In this document: positions 25,975-35,291 of the stretch, piece after piece
Numbering within the stretch: position 1 is the first letter of the stretch
Layout: every line of letters begins with the position of its first letter
Program-made: the position numbers and the translations under genes
NCBI RefSeq assembly: GCF_903645325.1
Contig: NZ_CAHJXQ010000001.1
Span: 62,001 to 126,000 of the forward strand
DNA from: Microbacterium tenebrionis
Lineage (GTDB): Bacteria > Actinomycetota > Actinomycetes > Actinomycetales > Microbacteriaceae
Reading direction: 5' to 3'
DNA: 64,000 nt
Notes under the pieces: model-generated
Told to the model about the DNA's origin: nothing
Seen by the model: the letters and a program-made list of their open reading frames with translations, nothing else
The model's database searches: none

Positions 25975-26037
25975 CGTTCAAGTAACGCAAATGGCCCGAT
26001 CCGCGCCGTGGATGCGGTCATTTGCGTTACTTGAACG
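25975..26037. repeat. Palindromic repeat, family A, copy 1
   Basis: Inverted arms 25975-25993 and 26019-26037 pair perfectly over 19 bp (core CAAGTAACGCAAATG). The inner part is imperfect and the loop GC-rich. The same palindrome occurs at 27073-27133 and 51647-51703. The right arm contains the TAA stop and last codons of the nuclease-like gene. Confidence 0.9.
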
Positions 26038-27013
26038 CAGCCAGGGCCGCGGCCACACGTCGGACCAACTCATCGGGATGGTTCAGGAGCGGCGACGTGA
26101 CCTCCAGAACGTTCCACCCGGCGGCGCGCAGCCGGGCGATGCGCTCCACGTCTTGCGCCCAGCTCGCGCCGTGCAGCATCCCCAGGTACTCGATCGCGAC
26201 CTTGCGCTCGGGGTACGCCATGTCTACGCAACCGAGGAAGCGGCCCCCGTCGTCGAAGAGGTCGATGTTCAGGCGCGGCTCCGGGAGGCCCGCGGCCACC
26301 AGGATGATGCGCACAGCACTTTCCCTCGGCGACCACGAGTCCTCGCGGATCAGGTCGAGGGCCGTCCGCAAGCGGGCTGCGCCGCGCCGACGACCGGCTT
26401 CCAACAAGGTCCGCAGTTCGTCGATCTCGGCGAGGGGTGGCGTTCCCACGTTCGGCCGCCCGTAGCCCGGACGCCATCTGCGGCAGAAGTAGTCGCCTGC
26501 GGCGACGATATCCTTGAGCGCGAGGTGGCCGAGTTGCACCCATGTAGCCGCCGGTGACGGCACGCGCAGACCATCGTGTTCGTCCGGAACCGTGAGGCTT
26601 GCATAGGTCTTGTGCCGGGTCACTCCTGCGGTGCGCGGTATGGGCGCGGGGCCGACGGCGCACACGTGCAGTTCAAGATCCTTCGCCTCGGCGATACGGC
26701 CGAACGAATCGAAGAAGAGAGGCAGCGGCGCACCCCAGATCGCGGCCGCCGTCTCGTGACTGAAGAGGTGTCCTGTGTGCAGCCGTGGCGCGTACTGGCG
26801 TGCACGAGCGATCCGTCCATGGCGTTGACGCTCGTACGGATCGTCGGATGCGGACTCGGACTCGGTGGGTGGCTCCGTCCGGATGCGGACGCCATGGAAC
26901 GGAGCATCCAGGTCGCTCCCGTTCAAGCGCGAGCGACTGGTTCCATGTCCTCGCGCGAGCGCGGTGGAGAACGCGGTTGGAAGTTCCGTCGGCAGCGGGG
27001 TTCGTCGTCCCAT
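26027..27013 (-). CDS. AbiEi-like / DUF559 (Vsr-fold) endonuclease-domain protein
   Basis: The 328-residue protein has an AbiEi-antitoxin-like middle region (GHLFSHETAAAIWGAPLP, about 80-97). Its C-terminal DUF559-type domain resembles Vsr/PD-(D/E)xK nucleases: ESAVRIIL at 231, D264 in GCVDMAYPERK and E275 in VAIEYLG, then H, W and RLRAAGWNVLEV. Such proteins are common and uncharacterised in Microbacteriaceae. No toxin partner is adjacent. The gene ends inside one copy of a palindromic repeat (stop TAA 26029-26027 in its right arm), and another copy lies 60 bases before its start. The gene plus repeats thus look like a unit. Nuclease activity is inferred from fold residues only. Confidence 0.75.
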   Translation of the reverse strand: MGRRTPLPTELPTAFSTALARGHGTSRSRLNGSDLDAPFHGVRIRTEPPTESESASDDPYERQRHGRIARARQYAPRLHTGHLFSHETAAAIWGAPLPLFFDSFGRIAEAKDLELHVCAVGPAPIPRTAGVTRHKTYASLTVPDEHDGLRVPSPAATWVQLGHLALKDIVAAGDYFCRRWRPGYGRPNVGTPPLAEIDELRTLLEAGRRRGAARLRTALDLIREDSWSPRESAVRIILVAAGLPEPRLNIDLFDDGGRFLGCVDMAYPERKVAIEYLGMLHGASWAQDVERIARLRAAGWNVLEVTSPLLNHPDELVRRVAAALAAFK

Positions 27014-27072
27014 CGCTGCAGGTTGGCACGTTTGCTGACCTCGGTGACGGCGTTATCCACAGCCCCTCGTCT

Positions 27073-27133
27073 GTTCAGGTAACGCAAGTTACCCGATGCA
27101 ACGCGGAGATCGGGTCATTTGCGTTACTTGAAC
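27073..27133. repeat. Palindromic repeat, family A, copy 2
   Basis: Arms 27073-27097 and 27109-27133 match in 22 of 25 positions around an 11-base loop. The right arm is identical in its outer 18 bases to the right arm of copy 1. It lies upstream of the nuclease-like gene, so that gene is bracketed by two copies of the same palindrome. Confidence 0.9.
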
Positions 27134-27146
27134 GCGGTGGGGAGGC

Positions 27147-27180
27147 AAGACCCCCGCCGACCCGATTCGGCGGGGGTCTT
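27147..27180 (+). terminator. Strong rho-independent terminator, probably displaced from the thiolase gene
   Basis: A 14-bp perfect stem (27147-27160 with 27167-27180) has a 6-base loop and a run TCTTTT at its end on the plus strand. No plus-strand gene ends nearby except the thiolase at 25971, across the repeat-bracketed module. It starts 14 bases after the outer edge of repeat copy 2. Confidence 0.85.
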
Positions 27181-27339
27181 TTCGGGAGCCGAGCTCACCG
27201 AGGCGCGGAAAGCTTCTGACTACCCGATCCGGTCTGAGTCGCTCCGCGCACCAGCAGTTGTATGCGTTCCGGGTGACGTTCGGGTGAACCGCACCTGAAC
27301 GGCGGGGAGCACCTGGGTCGTGCGCACTCAGTCCTCTTT

Positions 27340-27353
27340 CTGAAAACGCTTGC
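27340..27353. promoter_or_regulatory. LacI/CcpA-type operator before the amylopullulanase gene
   Basis: TGAAAACGCTTGCA matches the catabolite-responsive element consensus TGWAANCGNTNWCA at all but one position. It also resembles operators of maltose-type LacI repressors in actinobacteria. It lies 77 bases before the start codon and just upstream of a TACTTT -10-like element. Starch/maltose-dependent control is therefore likely. Confidence 0.6.
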
Positions 27354-27429
27354 ACATCGGCGTCGGGTGCTGGTACTTTCGCTTCCACGCACATCGTCGT
27401 GCCTGCCGCCGATCCCCCACGGAGCCCCA

Positions 27430-30400
27430 GTGTCGAAGCAGACCGCCGTACGCCCTGCCGCTTTCCTGACCGCGACAGCTCTTGCCGTCTCGGCGCTCGC
27501 CGCCGTCGCCCTCGCCCCGGCGCCGGCATCCGCCGCCGACCGCACGGTCGCGCTGGTCGGCAGCCTGCAGTCCGAGCTCGGCTGCACCGCCGATTGGGCA
27601 CCCGACTGCGCCGAGAGCGAGCTCGCCCCGACCGGGGCCGAGGGCATCTACTCCACCGAGTTCGAGGTGCCCGCAGGCACTTACGAGTACAAGGTCGCGA
27701 TCAACGACGCGTGGGACGAGGCATACGGCCTCGACGGCGGCGCCGACAACATCCCGCTCACGATCGCGGGGCCGGCGACGCTGCGCTTCACGTTCGACGA
27801 CAACCTCAAGCGGGTCGGCGTGGAGGTCGTCGATCTGCGCGGCGCCTACACCGCCGACGACGAGGATCTGATCGCCGACCCGGTGCGTCAGGGCGGCGCG
27901 GGGGAGCAGTTCTACTTCGTCATGACCGACCGCTTCGCGAACGGCGACGCGTCGAACGACACCGGCGGGCTGACGGGCGACCGCCTCGTGACGGGGTTCG
28001 ACCCGACCGACAAGGGCTTCTACCAGGGCGGCGACATCGCGGGTCTGCGCGACAACCTCGACTACATCGAGGGTCTGGGCACGACGGCGATCTGGCTCAC
28101 CCCGAGCTTCGCGAACAAGCCCGTGCAGGGCGAGGGCGCGAACGCCTCAGCGGGCTACCACGGCTACTGGATCACCGACTTCACCCGCATCGACCCGCAC
28201 CTCGGCACGAACGAGGAGCTCGAGGCGCTGATCGCCGAGGCGCACGACCGCGGCATCAAGGTCTACTTCGACATCATCACCAACCACACCGCCGACGTCA
28301 TCGACTACGAAGAGGGCGAGTACGGCTACATCGACCAGGCGACGAGCCCCTACACGAACGCCGACGGCGAGGCGTTCGACCCGGCCGAGTACGCCGGCAC
28401 CGACGGCTTCCCGGCCCTCGACCGCGCGACGAGCTTCCCGTACACCCCGGTCGTCTCCGAAGCCGAGGCTGACGTCAAGGTTCCCGCCTGGCTGAACGAC
28501 CCCACGCTCTACCACAACCGCGGAAACTCCACATGGTCGGGCGAGTCGGTCACCTACGGGGACTTCGACGGCCTCGACGACCTCATGACCGAGCATCCGA
28601 CCGTCGTGAACGGCTTCGTGCAGGTGTACGACCAGTGGATCGACCTCGGCATCGACGGCTTCCGCGTCGACACGGTCAAGCACGTGAACTTCGAGTTCTG
28701 GCAGAAGTGGACGACCGCCGTCCTCGACTACGCCCACGGCCAGGGCAAGGACGACTTCTTCATGTTCGGCGAGGTGTACGACGCCGATCCCGTCAAGCTC
28801 GCCCCCTACGTGCGCGACACCGACATGAACTCCGTGCTCGACTTCACCTTCCAGTCGTCGGCGGTGAGCTACGCCTCGGGCAACTCGGCCAAGGGCCTGC
28901 AGACGCTCTTCGCGGGAGACGACCGCTACACCACGCCGGATTCCTCGGCGACGGCGCTGCCGACCTTCCTCGGCAACCACGACATGGGTCGCGTGGGCTC
29001 GTTCCTGCGATCCACCGACGCGCCTCTCGAGCGCGACGAGCTCGCCCACGAGCTGATGTTCCTCACCCGCGGCCAGCCGGTCGTCTACTACGGCGACGAG
29101 CAGGGCTTCGCCGGCACGGGCGGCGACAAGGACGCCCGCCAGACGCTGTTCGCGACGCAGGTGGCCGAGTACGCGAACCAGCCGCTGGTGACCGGAGAGA
29201 ACGCCGGCTCAGTCGATCGCTACGACACGGATGCCGCGCTGTATCGTCACATCGCCGAGCTCTCGGCGCTCCGCTCGGAGACCCCTGCGCTCAGCGACGG
29301 CGCCCAGATCGAGCGGTACGCGGCATCCGGCGCGGGCGTGTACGCGTTCTCGCGCGTCGACGCCGACGAGAAGGTCGAGTACCTCGTCGCGGTGAACAAC
29401 GCCGCGACCGCGCAGACGGTCGACCTCACGACCCTCACGGCGGGAGCGTCGTACGCCGTGGTCTACGGCGACGGTTCGCCGATCACGACGGATGCCGGCG
29501 CCGGGACCTCCATCACGGTCCCGGCCCGCTCCGCGGTGGTCTGGAAGGCCGGCGCGACCGTCACTGCTCCCGAAGAGGCGGCTGCCCTGTCGGTGAGCGC
29601 ACCGGCCGCGGGCGCCGGCATCTCGGGGCAGTCCGCCGTGCAGGCCGACATCGCCGACCAGTGGGCGCAGACGAGCTTCGCGTGGCGCGTCGTCGGCTCC
29701 GACGAGTGGCACGCGCTCGGCACGGCGGAGGACACCGAGCCCCGGGTCTTCCACGACGTCCGCGGCCTCGCGAAGGGCACGCTCGTCGAGTACCGCGCGA
29801 TCACGACCGATGCCGCCGGCGACCACGCCGCCGCATCGACGTTCGCCTCGGTCGGCAACGCGGTCACACTCGAGGTCGGCGAGGAGCCGGAGTCGCCGAT
29901 CGACATGGTCACGGTGGCGGGCAGCCTGAACTCCGAGATGGGCTGCGCGGGCGACTGGGATCCCGCGTGCGAGAAGGCCAAGCTGACGCTGCGCGCCGAC
30001 GGCGTGTGGGCCGGCACCTTCGACCTGCCCGCGGGCGACTACGAGTACAAGGCGGCCGTGAACGGCAGCTGGGCCGTCAACTACGGCGCGAACGGCGTGC
30101 TCGACGGCCCCAACATCGCGATCAGCCACGACGGCGGTCCGATCACGTTCTACTTCGACCCGCGCACGAACGTCGTGCAGTCGACCGCAGAGGGCCCCGT
30201 CGTGACGCTCCCCGGCTCGCTCCAGGACGAGCTGGGCTGCTCCGGTGACTGGATGCCCGACTGCCTCGGCACGCTCATGGCCGACGGCGACCACGACGGC
30301 GTCTACGAGTTCAGCACCTCCGACCTCCCGACGGGCGCGTACGAGCTCAAGGTCGCGCACGGCCTGAGCTGGGCCGAGAACTACGGCGTCGACGGCGTCC

Positions 30401-33400
30401 GCGACGGCGCGAACATCTCGTTCAGCGCCGCCGAGGGCAAGGTCACGACCTTCCGGTACACGCTCGAGACGCATATCCTCGAGATCTCCAGCGACGACAC
30501 GCCGCTGCCGGGAGCAGGACAGCTGCGTGCGCAGTGGATCGACGAGGCCACCATCGCGTGGCCGGCGACCCTCGGTGCGATCGACCGCGCATCGTACGAG
30601 ATGTACTCGTCCGAAGACGCGTCGGTCGCGGTCGTCGACGACGAGGTCGAGGGAGGCGGTCCCATCGCCCTCTCGGTCGTGGACGGCGGACTCACGTCGG
30701 AGCAGCTCGAGCGCTTCCCCGCGCTCGAGGGCTACCTCGCGCTCCGCGTCGACGACGCGGATGCCGCGGAACGGCTGCGCACGCAGCTGGCCGTCGCCCA
30801 GCGCGACACGTCGGGCGCGCTGACGGCCTTCACGGGCGTTCAGATCGCCGGCGTACTCGACGATCTCTACGCGGATGCGCTCGACGCGGCCGAGCTCGGA
30901 GTCGACTTCTCCGGCAAGGCGCCCGCGTTCCGCGTCTGGGCTCCGACCGCGCAGCAGACGACGCTACTCACGTGGGATGCCGGCTCCGACGACGAGCCGG
31001 TGCGTCACGAAGCCGAGCGCGACGACGCGACCGGCGTGTGGGAGGTCGCGGGCGCTGCGGGGCTCGCGGGCGACGAGTACGCCTGGGAGGTCCGCGTCTA
31101 CGCTCCCTCCACCGGTGCGATCGAGACGAACGTGGTCACCGACCCCTACTCGGTGGCACTGACGCTCAACTCGGAGCGCTCGGTCGCCGTCGATCTGGCA
31201 GACGAGGAGTGGCAGCCGAAGCAGTGGCGGACGACCACGGCACCCGTCGTCGAGCGTCCGGTCGATCGAGCGATCTACGAGCTGCACATCCGTGACTTCT
31301 CGATCGGCGACGACAGCGTGCCCGAGACCGAGCGCGGCACGTACCTCGCGTTCACGCGCGATAGCGCCGGCACCGCGCAGCTGCGCGAGCTGGCCGACGC
31401 CGGCATCAACACGGTGCACCTGCTGCCGTCGTTCGACATCGCCACGATCGAGGAGGACCGCGAGGCGCAGGCCGTGCCGGACTGCGATCTGGCGTCCTAC
31501 GGTCCTGCTGACGACGCGCAGCAGGCGTGCATCCAGGCCGTCGCAGACGAGGACGGCTTCAACTGGGGCTACGACCCGTACCATTTCTCGACCCCCGAGG
31601 GCTCGTACGCGGTCGACGCCGACGGCGGTGCACGCGTGAGCGAGTTCCGTTCGATGGTCGGTGCGCTGCACGGCATGGGCCTGCAGGTCGTGCTCGACCA
31701 GGTCTTCAATCACACGGCGGAGTCGGGCCAGGGCGAGCGCTCGGTGCTCGATCAGGTAGTGCCCGGGTACTACCACCGGCTGAACGCCGCCGGTTCGGTC
31801 GAGACGTCGACGTGCTGCCAGAACGTAGCCACCGAGCACCTGGCTGCGCAGAAGCTCATGGTCGACTCGATCGTGACCTGGGCGCGCGACTACAAGGTCG
31901 ACGGGTTCCGCTTCGACCTGATGGGGCACCACTCGACCGCCAACATGCAGGCGATCCGCGATGCGCTCGACGAGCTGACGCTCAAGAAGGACGGTGTCGA
32001 CGGCCGGGCGATCTACCTGTACGGCGAGGGCTGGAACTTCGGCGAGGTCGCCGACAACGCTCTGTTCGAGCAGGCCACGCAGGGGCAGCTCGGCGGTACG
32101 GGGATCGGCACGTTCAACGACCGGCTGCGCGATGCCGTGCACGGCGGCAACCCGGTCGACGGCGCGTCGACGTTCCAGCAGGGCTTCGGCACGGGGCTGG
32201 GCACCGACCCCAACGGCAACGCGATCAACGGGACGACCGAGGAGGCTCTCGCCGATCTCGGGCACCAGACCGATCTCGTGAAGCTCGGGCTCGCGGGCAA
32301 CCTGCGCGACTTCTCGTTCGTCACCAGCGACGGCGAAGTGACGGCCGGAGAGGACATCGACTATCGCGGTGCCCCGGCCGGCTACGCCGACGAGCCCGAC
32401 GAGGTGATCAACTACGTCGACGCACACGACAACGAGACGCTGTACGACCTGTCCGTTCTCAAGCTGCCGGTCGACACGTCGATGGAGGACCGGGTGCGCA
32501 TGAACACGCTGTCGCTGGCGACCGTCGCGCTCTCGCAGTCGCCGTCGTTCTGGCACGCCGGAACCGAGCTGCTGCGTTCGAAGTCGCTCGATCGCGACAG
32601 CTACAACTCCGGCGACTGGTTCAACCGCATCGACTGGACGGGCCAGGAGTCGACATTCGGCTCCGGACTGCCGACCGCGGCAGCCAACCAGGAGAAGTGG
32701 TCGATCATGGAGCCGCTCCTGTCGAACGCCGACCTCAAGCCCGGCGCGGCGGACATCGGCTCGGCTGAGGCGCAGGCGCTCGAACTGCTGAAGGTGCGTC
32801 AGGAGGTGCCGCTGCTGCGTCTGGGCTCGGCCGACCTGATCGAGCAGAAGGTCACCTTCCCGAACAGCGGCGCTGACGCCACCCCCGGCGTGATCGTGAT
32901 GCAGATCGACGATCTCGTCGGCACGGATGCCGATCCCGCACTCGACGGAGCACTCGTCGTCTTCAACGCCTCGCCCGACGCGGTCACCGAGACCGTGGCC
33001 GGTCTCGCCGGTCGCGAGTTCGAGCTGACCCCCGCTCAGGCGGACGGCGTGGATGAGGTCGTGGTCTCGACGACGTGGGAATCGACGACGGGAACTGTGT
33101 CGGTGCCGGCGCGCTCCGTGGCCGTCCTGGTCGACGACCAGAAGACGCCGCCCACCGGCCCGGGCGATGGCGATGGCGACGGTGATGGCGACGGAAACGG
33201 TGATGGCGACGGCAGCGGCGACGGCGATGACTCCGACGCGTGGGGCACGCTCTCACTGTCGGCCGATCGGGTCGAGCAGGGCGGCTCCTTCACGGCGACC
33301 GTGACCGGCCTCGAGCCCGGGCAGAAGATCACGGCGACGCTGCACAGCGACCCGCTGGAGATCTCCGGCATCCCCGCAGCCGACGCGTCAGGGCGCGTGA

Positions 33401-33630
33401 GCTTCGAGGTCGTGATCCCCATCGACTTCGCGCTCGGCGAGCACACGCTCGTGATCGAATCGGGATCGCTGACGCCGCTCGAAGGCTCGATCACGGTCGT
33501 CCGCGCGGGCGAGCTCGCCACCACGGGGGCCCAGGCGCCGTGGGGCTGGGCGCTCGGCGCCGTGCTGGTGCTCGTGGCGGGAGGAGTCCTGTACGCCACC
33601 CGCCGTCGCGGCGTGTTCGTCGCCCACTGA
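27430..33630 (+). CDS. Secreted, cell-wall-anchored bifunctional alpha-amylase/pullulanase
   Basis: The 2066-residue extracellular starch-degrading enzyme starts with a signal peptide (1-35, cleavage after APASA). Next come a pullulanase X25-type module (about 38-120) and a complete GH13 amylase domain (about 150-680) with catalytic D414, E448 and D518. Two further X25 modules follow (about 826-910 and 924-1010). The pullulanase part has N2/CBM48-like modules and a second GH13 domain with YELHIRDFS, NWGYDPYHF and catalytic D1496, E1533, D1667. A DG-repeat linker (about 1912-1938), an Ig-like region and LATTG (2029-2033) with a hydrophobic stretch and RRR tail complete it. The tail suggests class E sortase anchoring. 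GTG 27430 is chosen for its signal peptide and GGAG site. Confidence 0.93.
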   Translation: MSKQTAVRPAAFLTATALAVSALAAVALAPAPASAADRTVALVGSLQSELGCTADWAPDCAESELAPTGAEGIYSTEFEVPAGTYEYKVAINDAWDEAYGLDGGADNIPLTIAGPATLRFTFDDNLKRVGVEVVDLRGAYTADDEDLIADPVRQGGAGEQFYFVMTDRFANGDASNDTGGLTGDRLVTGFDPTDKGFYQGGDIAGLRDNLDYIEGLGTTAIWLTPSFANKPVQGEGANASAGYHGYWITDFTRIDPHLGTNEELEALIAEAHDRGIKVYFDIITNHTADVIDYEEGEYGYIDQATSPYTNADGEAFDPAEYAGTDGFPALDRATSFPYTPVVSEAEADVKVPAWLNDPTLYHNRGNSTWSGESVTYGDFDGLDDLMTEHPTVVNGFVQVYDQWIDLGIDGFRVDTVKHVNFEFWQKWTTAVLDYAHGQGKDDFFMFGEVYDADPVKLAPYVRDTDMNSVLDFTFQSSAVSYASGNSAKGLQTLFAGDDRYTTPDSSATALPTFLGNHDMGRVGSFLRSTDAPLERDELAHELMFLTRGQPVVYYGDEQGFAGTGGDKDARQTLFATQVAEYANQPLVTGENAGSVDRYDTDAALYRHIAELSALRSETPALSDGAQIERYAASGAGVYAFSRVDADEKVEYLVAVNNAATAQTVDLTTLTAGASYAVVYGDGSPITTDAGAGTSITVPARSAVVWKAGATVTAPEEAAALSVSAPAAGAGISGQSAVQADIADQWAQTSFAWRVVGSDEWHALGTAEDTEPRVFHDVRGLAKGTLVEYRAITTDAAGDHAAASTFASVGNAVTLEVGEEPESPIDMVTVAGSLNSEMGCAGDWDPACEKAKLTLRADGVWAGTFDLPAGDYEYKAAVNGSWAVNYGANGVLDGPNIAISHDGGPITFYFDPRTNVVQSTAEGPVVTLPGSLQDELGCSGDWMPDCLGTLMADGDHDGVYEFSTSDLPTGAYELKVAHGLSWAENYGVDGVRDGANISFSAAEGKVTTFRYTLETHILEISSDDTPLPGAGQLRAQWIDEATIAWPATLGAIDRASYEMYSSEDASVAVVDDEVEGGGPIALSVVDGGLTSEQLERFPALEGYLALRVDDADAAERLRTQLAVAQRDTSGALTAFTGVQIAGVLDDLYADALDAAELGVDFSGKAPAFRVWAPTAQQTTLLTWDAGSDDEPVRHEAERDDATGVWEVAGAAGLAGDEYAWEVRVYAPSTGAIETNVVTDPYSVALTLNSERSVAVDLADEEWQPKQWRTTTAPVVERPVDRAIYELHIRDFSIGDDSVPETERGTYLAFTRDSAGTAQLRELADAGINTVHLLPSFDIATIEEDREAQAVPDCDLASYGPADDAQQACIQAVADEDGFNWGYDPYHFSTPEGSYAVDADGGARVSEFRSMVGALHGMGLQVVLDQVFNHTAESGQGERSVLDQVVPGYYHRLNAAGSVETSTCCQNVATEHLAAQKLMVDSIVTWARDYKVDGFRFDLMGHHSTANMQAIRDALDELTLKKDGVDGRAIYLYGEGWNFGEVADNALFEQATQGQLGGTGIGTFNDRLRDAVHGGNPVDGASTFQQGFGTGLGTDPNGNAINGTTEEALADLGHQTDLVKLGLAGNLRDFSFVTSDGEVTAGEDIDYRGAPAGYADEPDEVINYVDAHDNETLYDLSVLKLPVDTSMEDRVRMNTLSLATVALSQSPSFWHAGTELLRSKSLDRDSYNSGDWFNRIDWTGQESTFGSGLPTAAANQEKWSIMEPLLSNADLKPGAADIGSAEAQALELLKVRQEVPLLRLGSADLIEQKVTFPNSGADATPGVIVMQIDDLVGTDADPALDGALVVFNASPDAVTETVAGLAGREFELTPAQADGVDEVVVSTTWESTTGTVSVPARSVAVLVDDQKTPPTGPGDGDGDGDGDGNGDGDGSGDGDDSDAWGTLSLSADRVEQGGSFTATVTGLEPGQKITATLHSDPLEISGIPAADASGRVSFEVVIPIDFALGEHTLVIESGSLTPLEGSITVVRAGELATTGAQAPWGWALGAVLVLVAGGVLYATRRRGVFVAH

Positions 33631-33634
33631 AACG

Positions 33635-33669
33635 ACCCGGTGCGCACCGCCGCCTGGTGCGCACCGGGT
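33635..33669 (+). terminator. Terminator hairpin after the amylopullulanase gene
   Basis: A perfect 14-bp stem (33635-33648 with 33656-33669) has a 7-base loop, four bases after the stop codon. It lacks a T-tract. It separates the long amylase transcript from the mmsA operon. Confidence 0.8.
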
Positions 33670-33771
33670 GACCAACCCAGATCTCCGATATACAAGGGCA
33701 TCCTCGTAATTATCCGGGTGGCAGAGTAATCTGTTCATCACGCCAACGGCGGCGTGAAGGGACAGTGCACA

Positions 33772-35274
33772 ATGACTCGTACGATCCCGCATCTCATAGG
33801 CGGATCGCTGACAGCACCCGAGAGCGGCCGCTTCGGCGACGTGTTCGACCCGAGCACGGGAGCCGTCCAGGCGCGAGTGCCGCTGGCATCCTCCGACGAG
33901 GTGCGCCGTGTGATCGGGAACGCCGAGGCGGCGCAGCCGGAATGGGCCGCCACCAACGCGCAGAAGCGCGCTCGGGTCCTCATGCGCTTCGTCGATCTCG
34001 TGAACCGTGACATGGACGAACTGGCCAAGCTTCTCTCCAGCGAGCACGGCAAGACCTTCGACGACGCCAAGGGCGACATCCAGCGCGGGCTCGAGGTCAT
34101 CGAGTTCGCCGCAGGCGCGCCGCATCTGCTCAAGGGCGAGTACTCGACGGGCGTCGGAACCGGGATCGATGTCTATTCGCTGCGGCAGCCGCTTGGCGTC
34201 GTCGCCGGCATCACCCCGTTCAACTTCCCGGCCATGATCCCGCTGTGGAAGGCAGGGCCCGCGCTCGCCGCCGGCAACGCCTTCATCCTCAAGCCCAGTG
34301 AGCGCGACCCATCGGTGCCGGTGCGCCTGGCCGAGCTGTTCCTCGAGGCGGGACTGCCCGAAGGCATCCTCAACGTCGTCCACGGCGACAAGGAGGCCGT
34401 CGACACCCTGCTCACCGACGACCGCGTCAAGGCCGTCGGCTTCGTCGGATCCACCCCCATCGCGCAGTACATCTACGAGACCGCCGCCGCGCACGGCAAG
34501 CGCGCGCAGTGCTTCGGCGGCGCCAAGAACCACATGATCGTGATGCCCGATGCCGACCTCGACCAGGCGGTCGACGCTCTCATCGGCTCCGGCTACGGCT
34601 CGGCGGGCGAGCGCTGCATGGCGATCTCCGTCGCGGTTCCCGTGGGCACAGAGACCGCGGACGCGCTCGCCGCGAAGCTCACCGAGCGGGTCGCGCAGCT
34701 CAAGATCGGCCCTTCGCTCGCTGAGGGCGTCGACTACGGGCCGCTGGTCAGCCGCGCTGCGGTCGAGCGCGTCGAGGACTACATCCAGCAGGGCGTGGAT
34801 GCCGGCGCCACGCTCCTCGCCGACGGCCGAGGCTTCTGCGTCGAAGGCCACGAGGAGGGCTTCTATCTCGGCCCGACCCTGTTCGACCACGTCACCACAG
34901 ACATGTCGATCTACCGCGAGGAGATCTTCGGACCCGTGCTCGTGATCGCCAGGGCGAACGACTACGAAGAGGCGCTCGCGATGGCATCCGACCACGAATT
35001 CGGCAACGGCGTCGCGATCTTCACGCGCGACGGCGATGCTGCCCGCGACTTCACCGCTCGCGTGAACGTCGGAATGGTCGGCGTCAACGTGCCGATCCCC
35101 GTGCCGATCGCCTACTTCACGTTCGGCGGCTGGAAGAAGTCCGGGTTCGGCGACCTCAACCAGCACGGCGCCGACGCCTTCCGCTTCTACACGAAGACCA
35201 AGACCGTGACGAGCCGCTGGCTGTCTCACGACACCCGTGACGGCGCCAGCTTCGTCATCCCGACCATGCACTGA
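33772..35274 (+). CDS. mmsA: Methylmalonate-semialdehyde dehydrogenase (CoA-acylating)
   Basis: The 500-residue aldehyde dehydrogenase has the MmsA-specific features PFNFPAMIPLWK and the catalytic cysteine in GSAGERCMAIS, with VNVPIPVPIAYFTFGGWK near the end. It converts methylmalonate semialdehyde to propionyl-CoA in valine breakdown. The ATG at 33772 is preferred over an in-frame GTG at 33754. It heads a four-gene operon with acyl-CoA dehydrogenase, mmsB and enoyl-CoA hydratase. The propionyl-CoA formed can enter the methylcitrate cycle encoded at 20-24 kb. Confidence 0.94.
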   Translation: MTRTIPHLIGGSLTAPESGRFGDVFDPSTGAVQARVPLASSDEVRRVIGNAEAAQPEWAATNAQKRARVLMRFVDLVNRDMDELAKLLSSEHGKTFDDAKGDIQRGLEVIEFAAGAPHLLKGEYSTGVGTGIDVYSLRQPLGVVAGITPFNFPAMIPLWKAGPALAAGNAFILKPSERDPSVPVRLAELFLEAGLPEGILNVVHGDKEAVDTLLTDDRVKAVGFVGSTPIAQYIYETAAAHGKRAQCFGGAKNHMIVMPDADLDQAVDALIGSGYGSAGERCMAISVAVPVGTETADALAAKLTERVAQLKIGPSLAEGVDYGPLVSRAAVERVEDYIQQGVDAGATLLADGRGFCVEGHEEGFYLGPTLFDHVTTDMSIYREEIFGPVLVIARANDYEEALAMASDHEFGNGVAIFTRDGDAARDFTARVNVGMVGVNVPIPVPIAYFTFGGWKKSGFGDLNQHGADAFRFYTKTKTVTSRWLSHDTRDGASFVIPTMH

Positions 35275-35291
35275 GCCCACAAGGACGCACC

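Larger units (their letters stand above)
27014..27429. other. Gene-free stretch between nuclease-like gene and amylopullulanase
   Basis: This 416-base stretch holds the promoter side of the nuclease-like gene, palindromic repeat copy 2 (27073-27133), a rho-independent terminator (27147-27180) and the amylopullulanase promoter with a catabolite/LacI-type operator (27340-27353). A TACTTT hexamer at 27373-27378 could be the -10 element. I see no small gene in 27181-27339. Confidence 0.7.

Noticed and set aside
26027..27013. Complete type IV toxin-antitoxin system
   Set aside because: Only an AbiEi-like region is present in a nuclease-type protein. There is no AbiEii-like nucleotidyltransferase partner adjacent on either side.
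33169..33230. GATGGC-type tandem repeats as a non-coding VNTR
   Set aside because: They encode the Asp-Gly linker of the amylopullulanase in frame. Coding explains them, though length may vary between strains.
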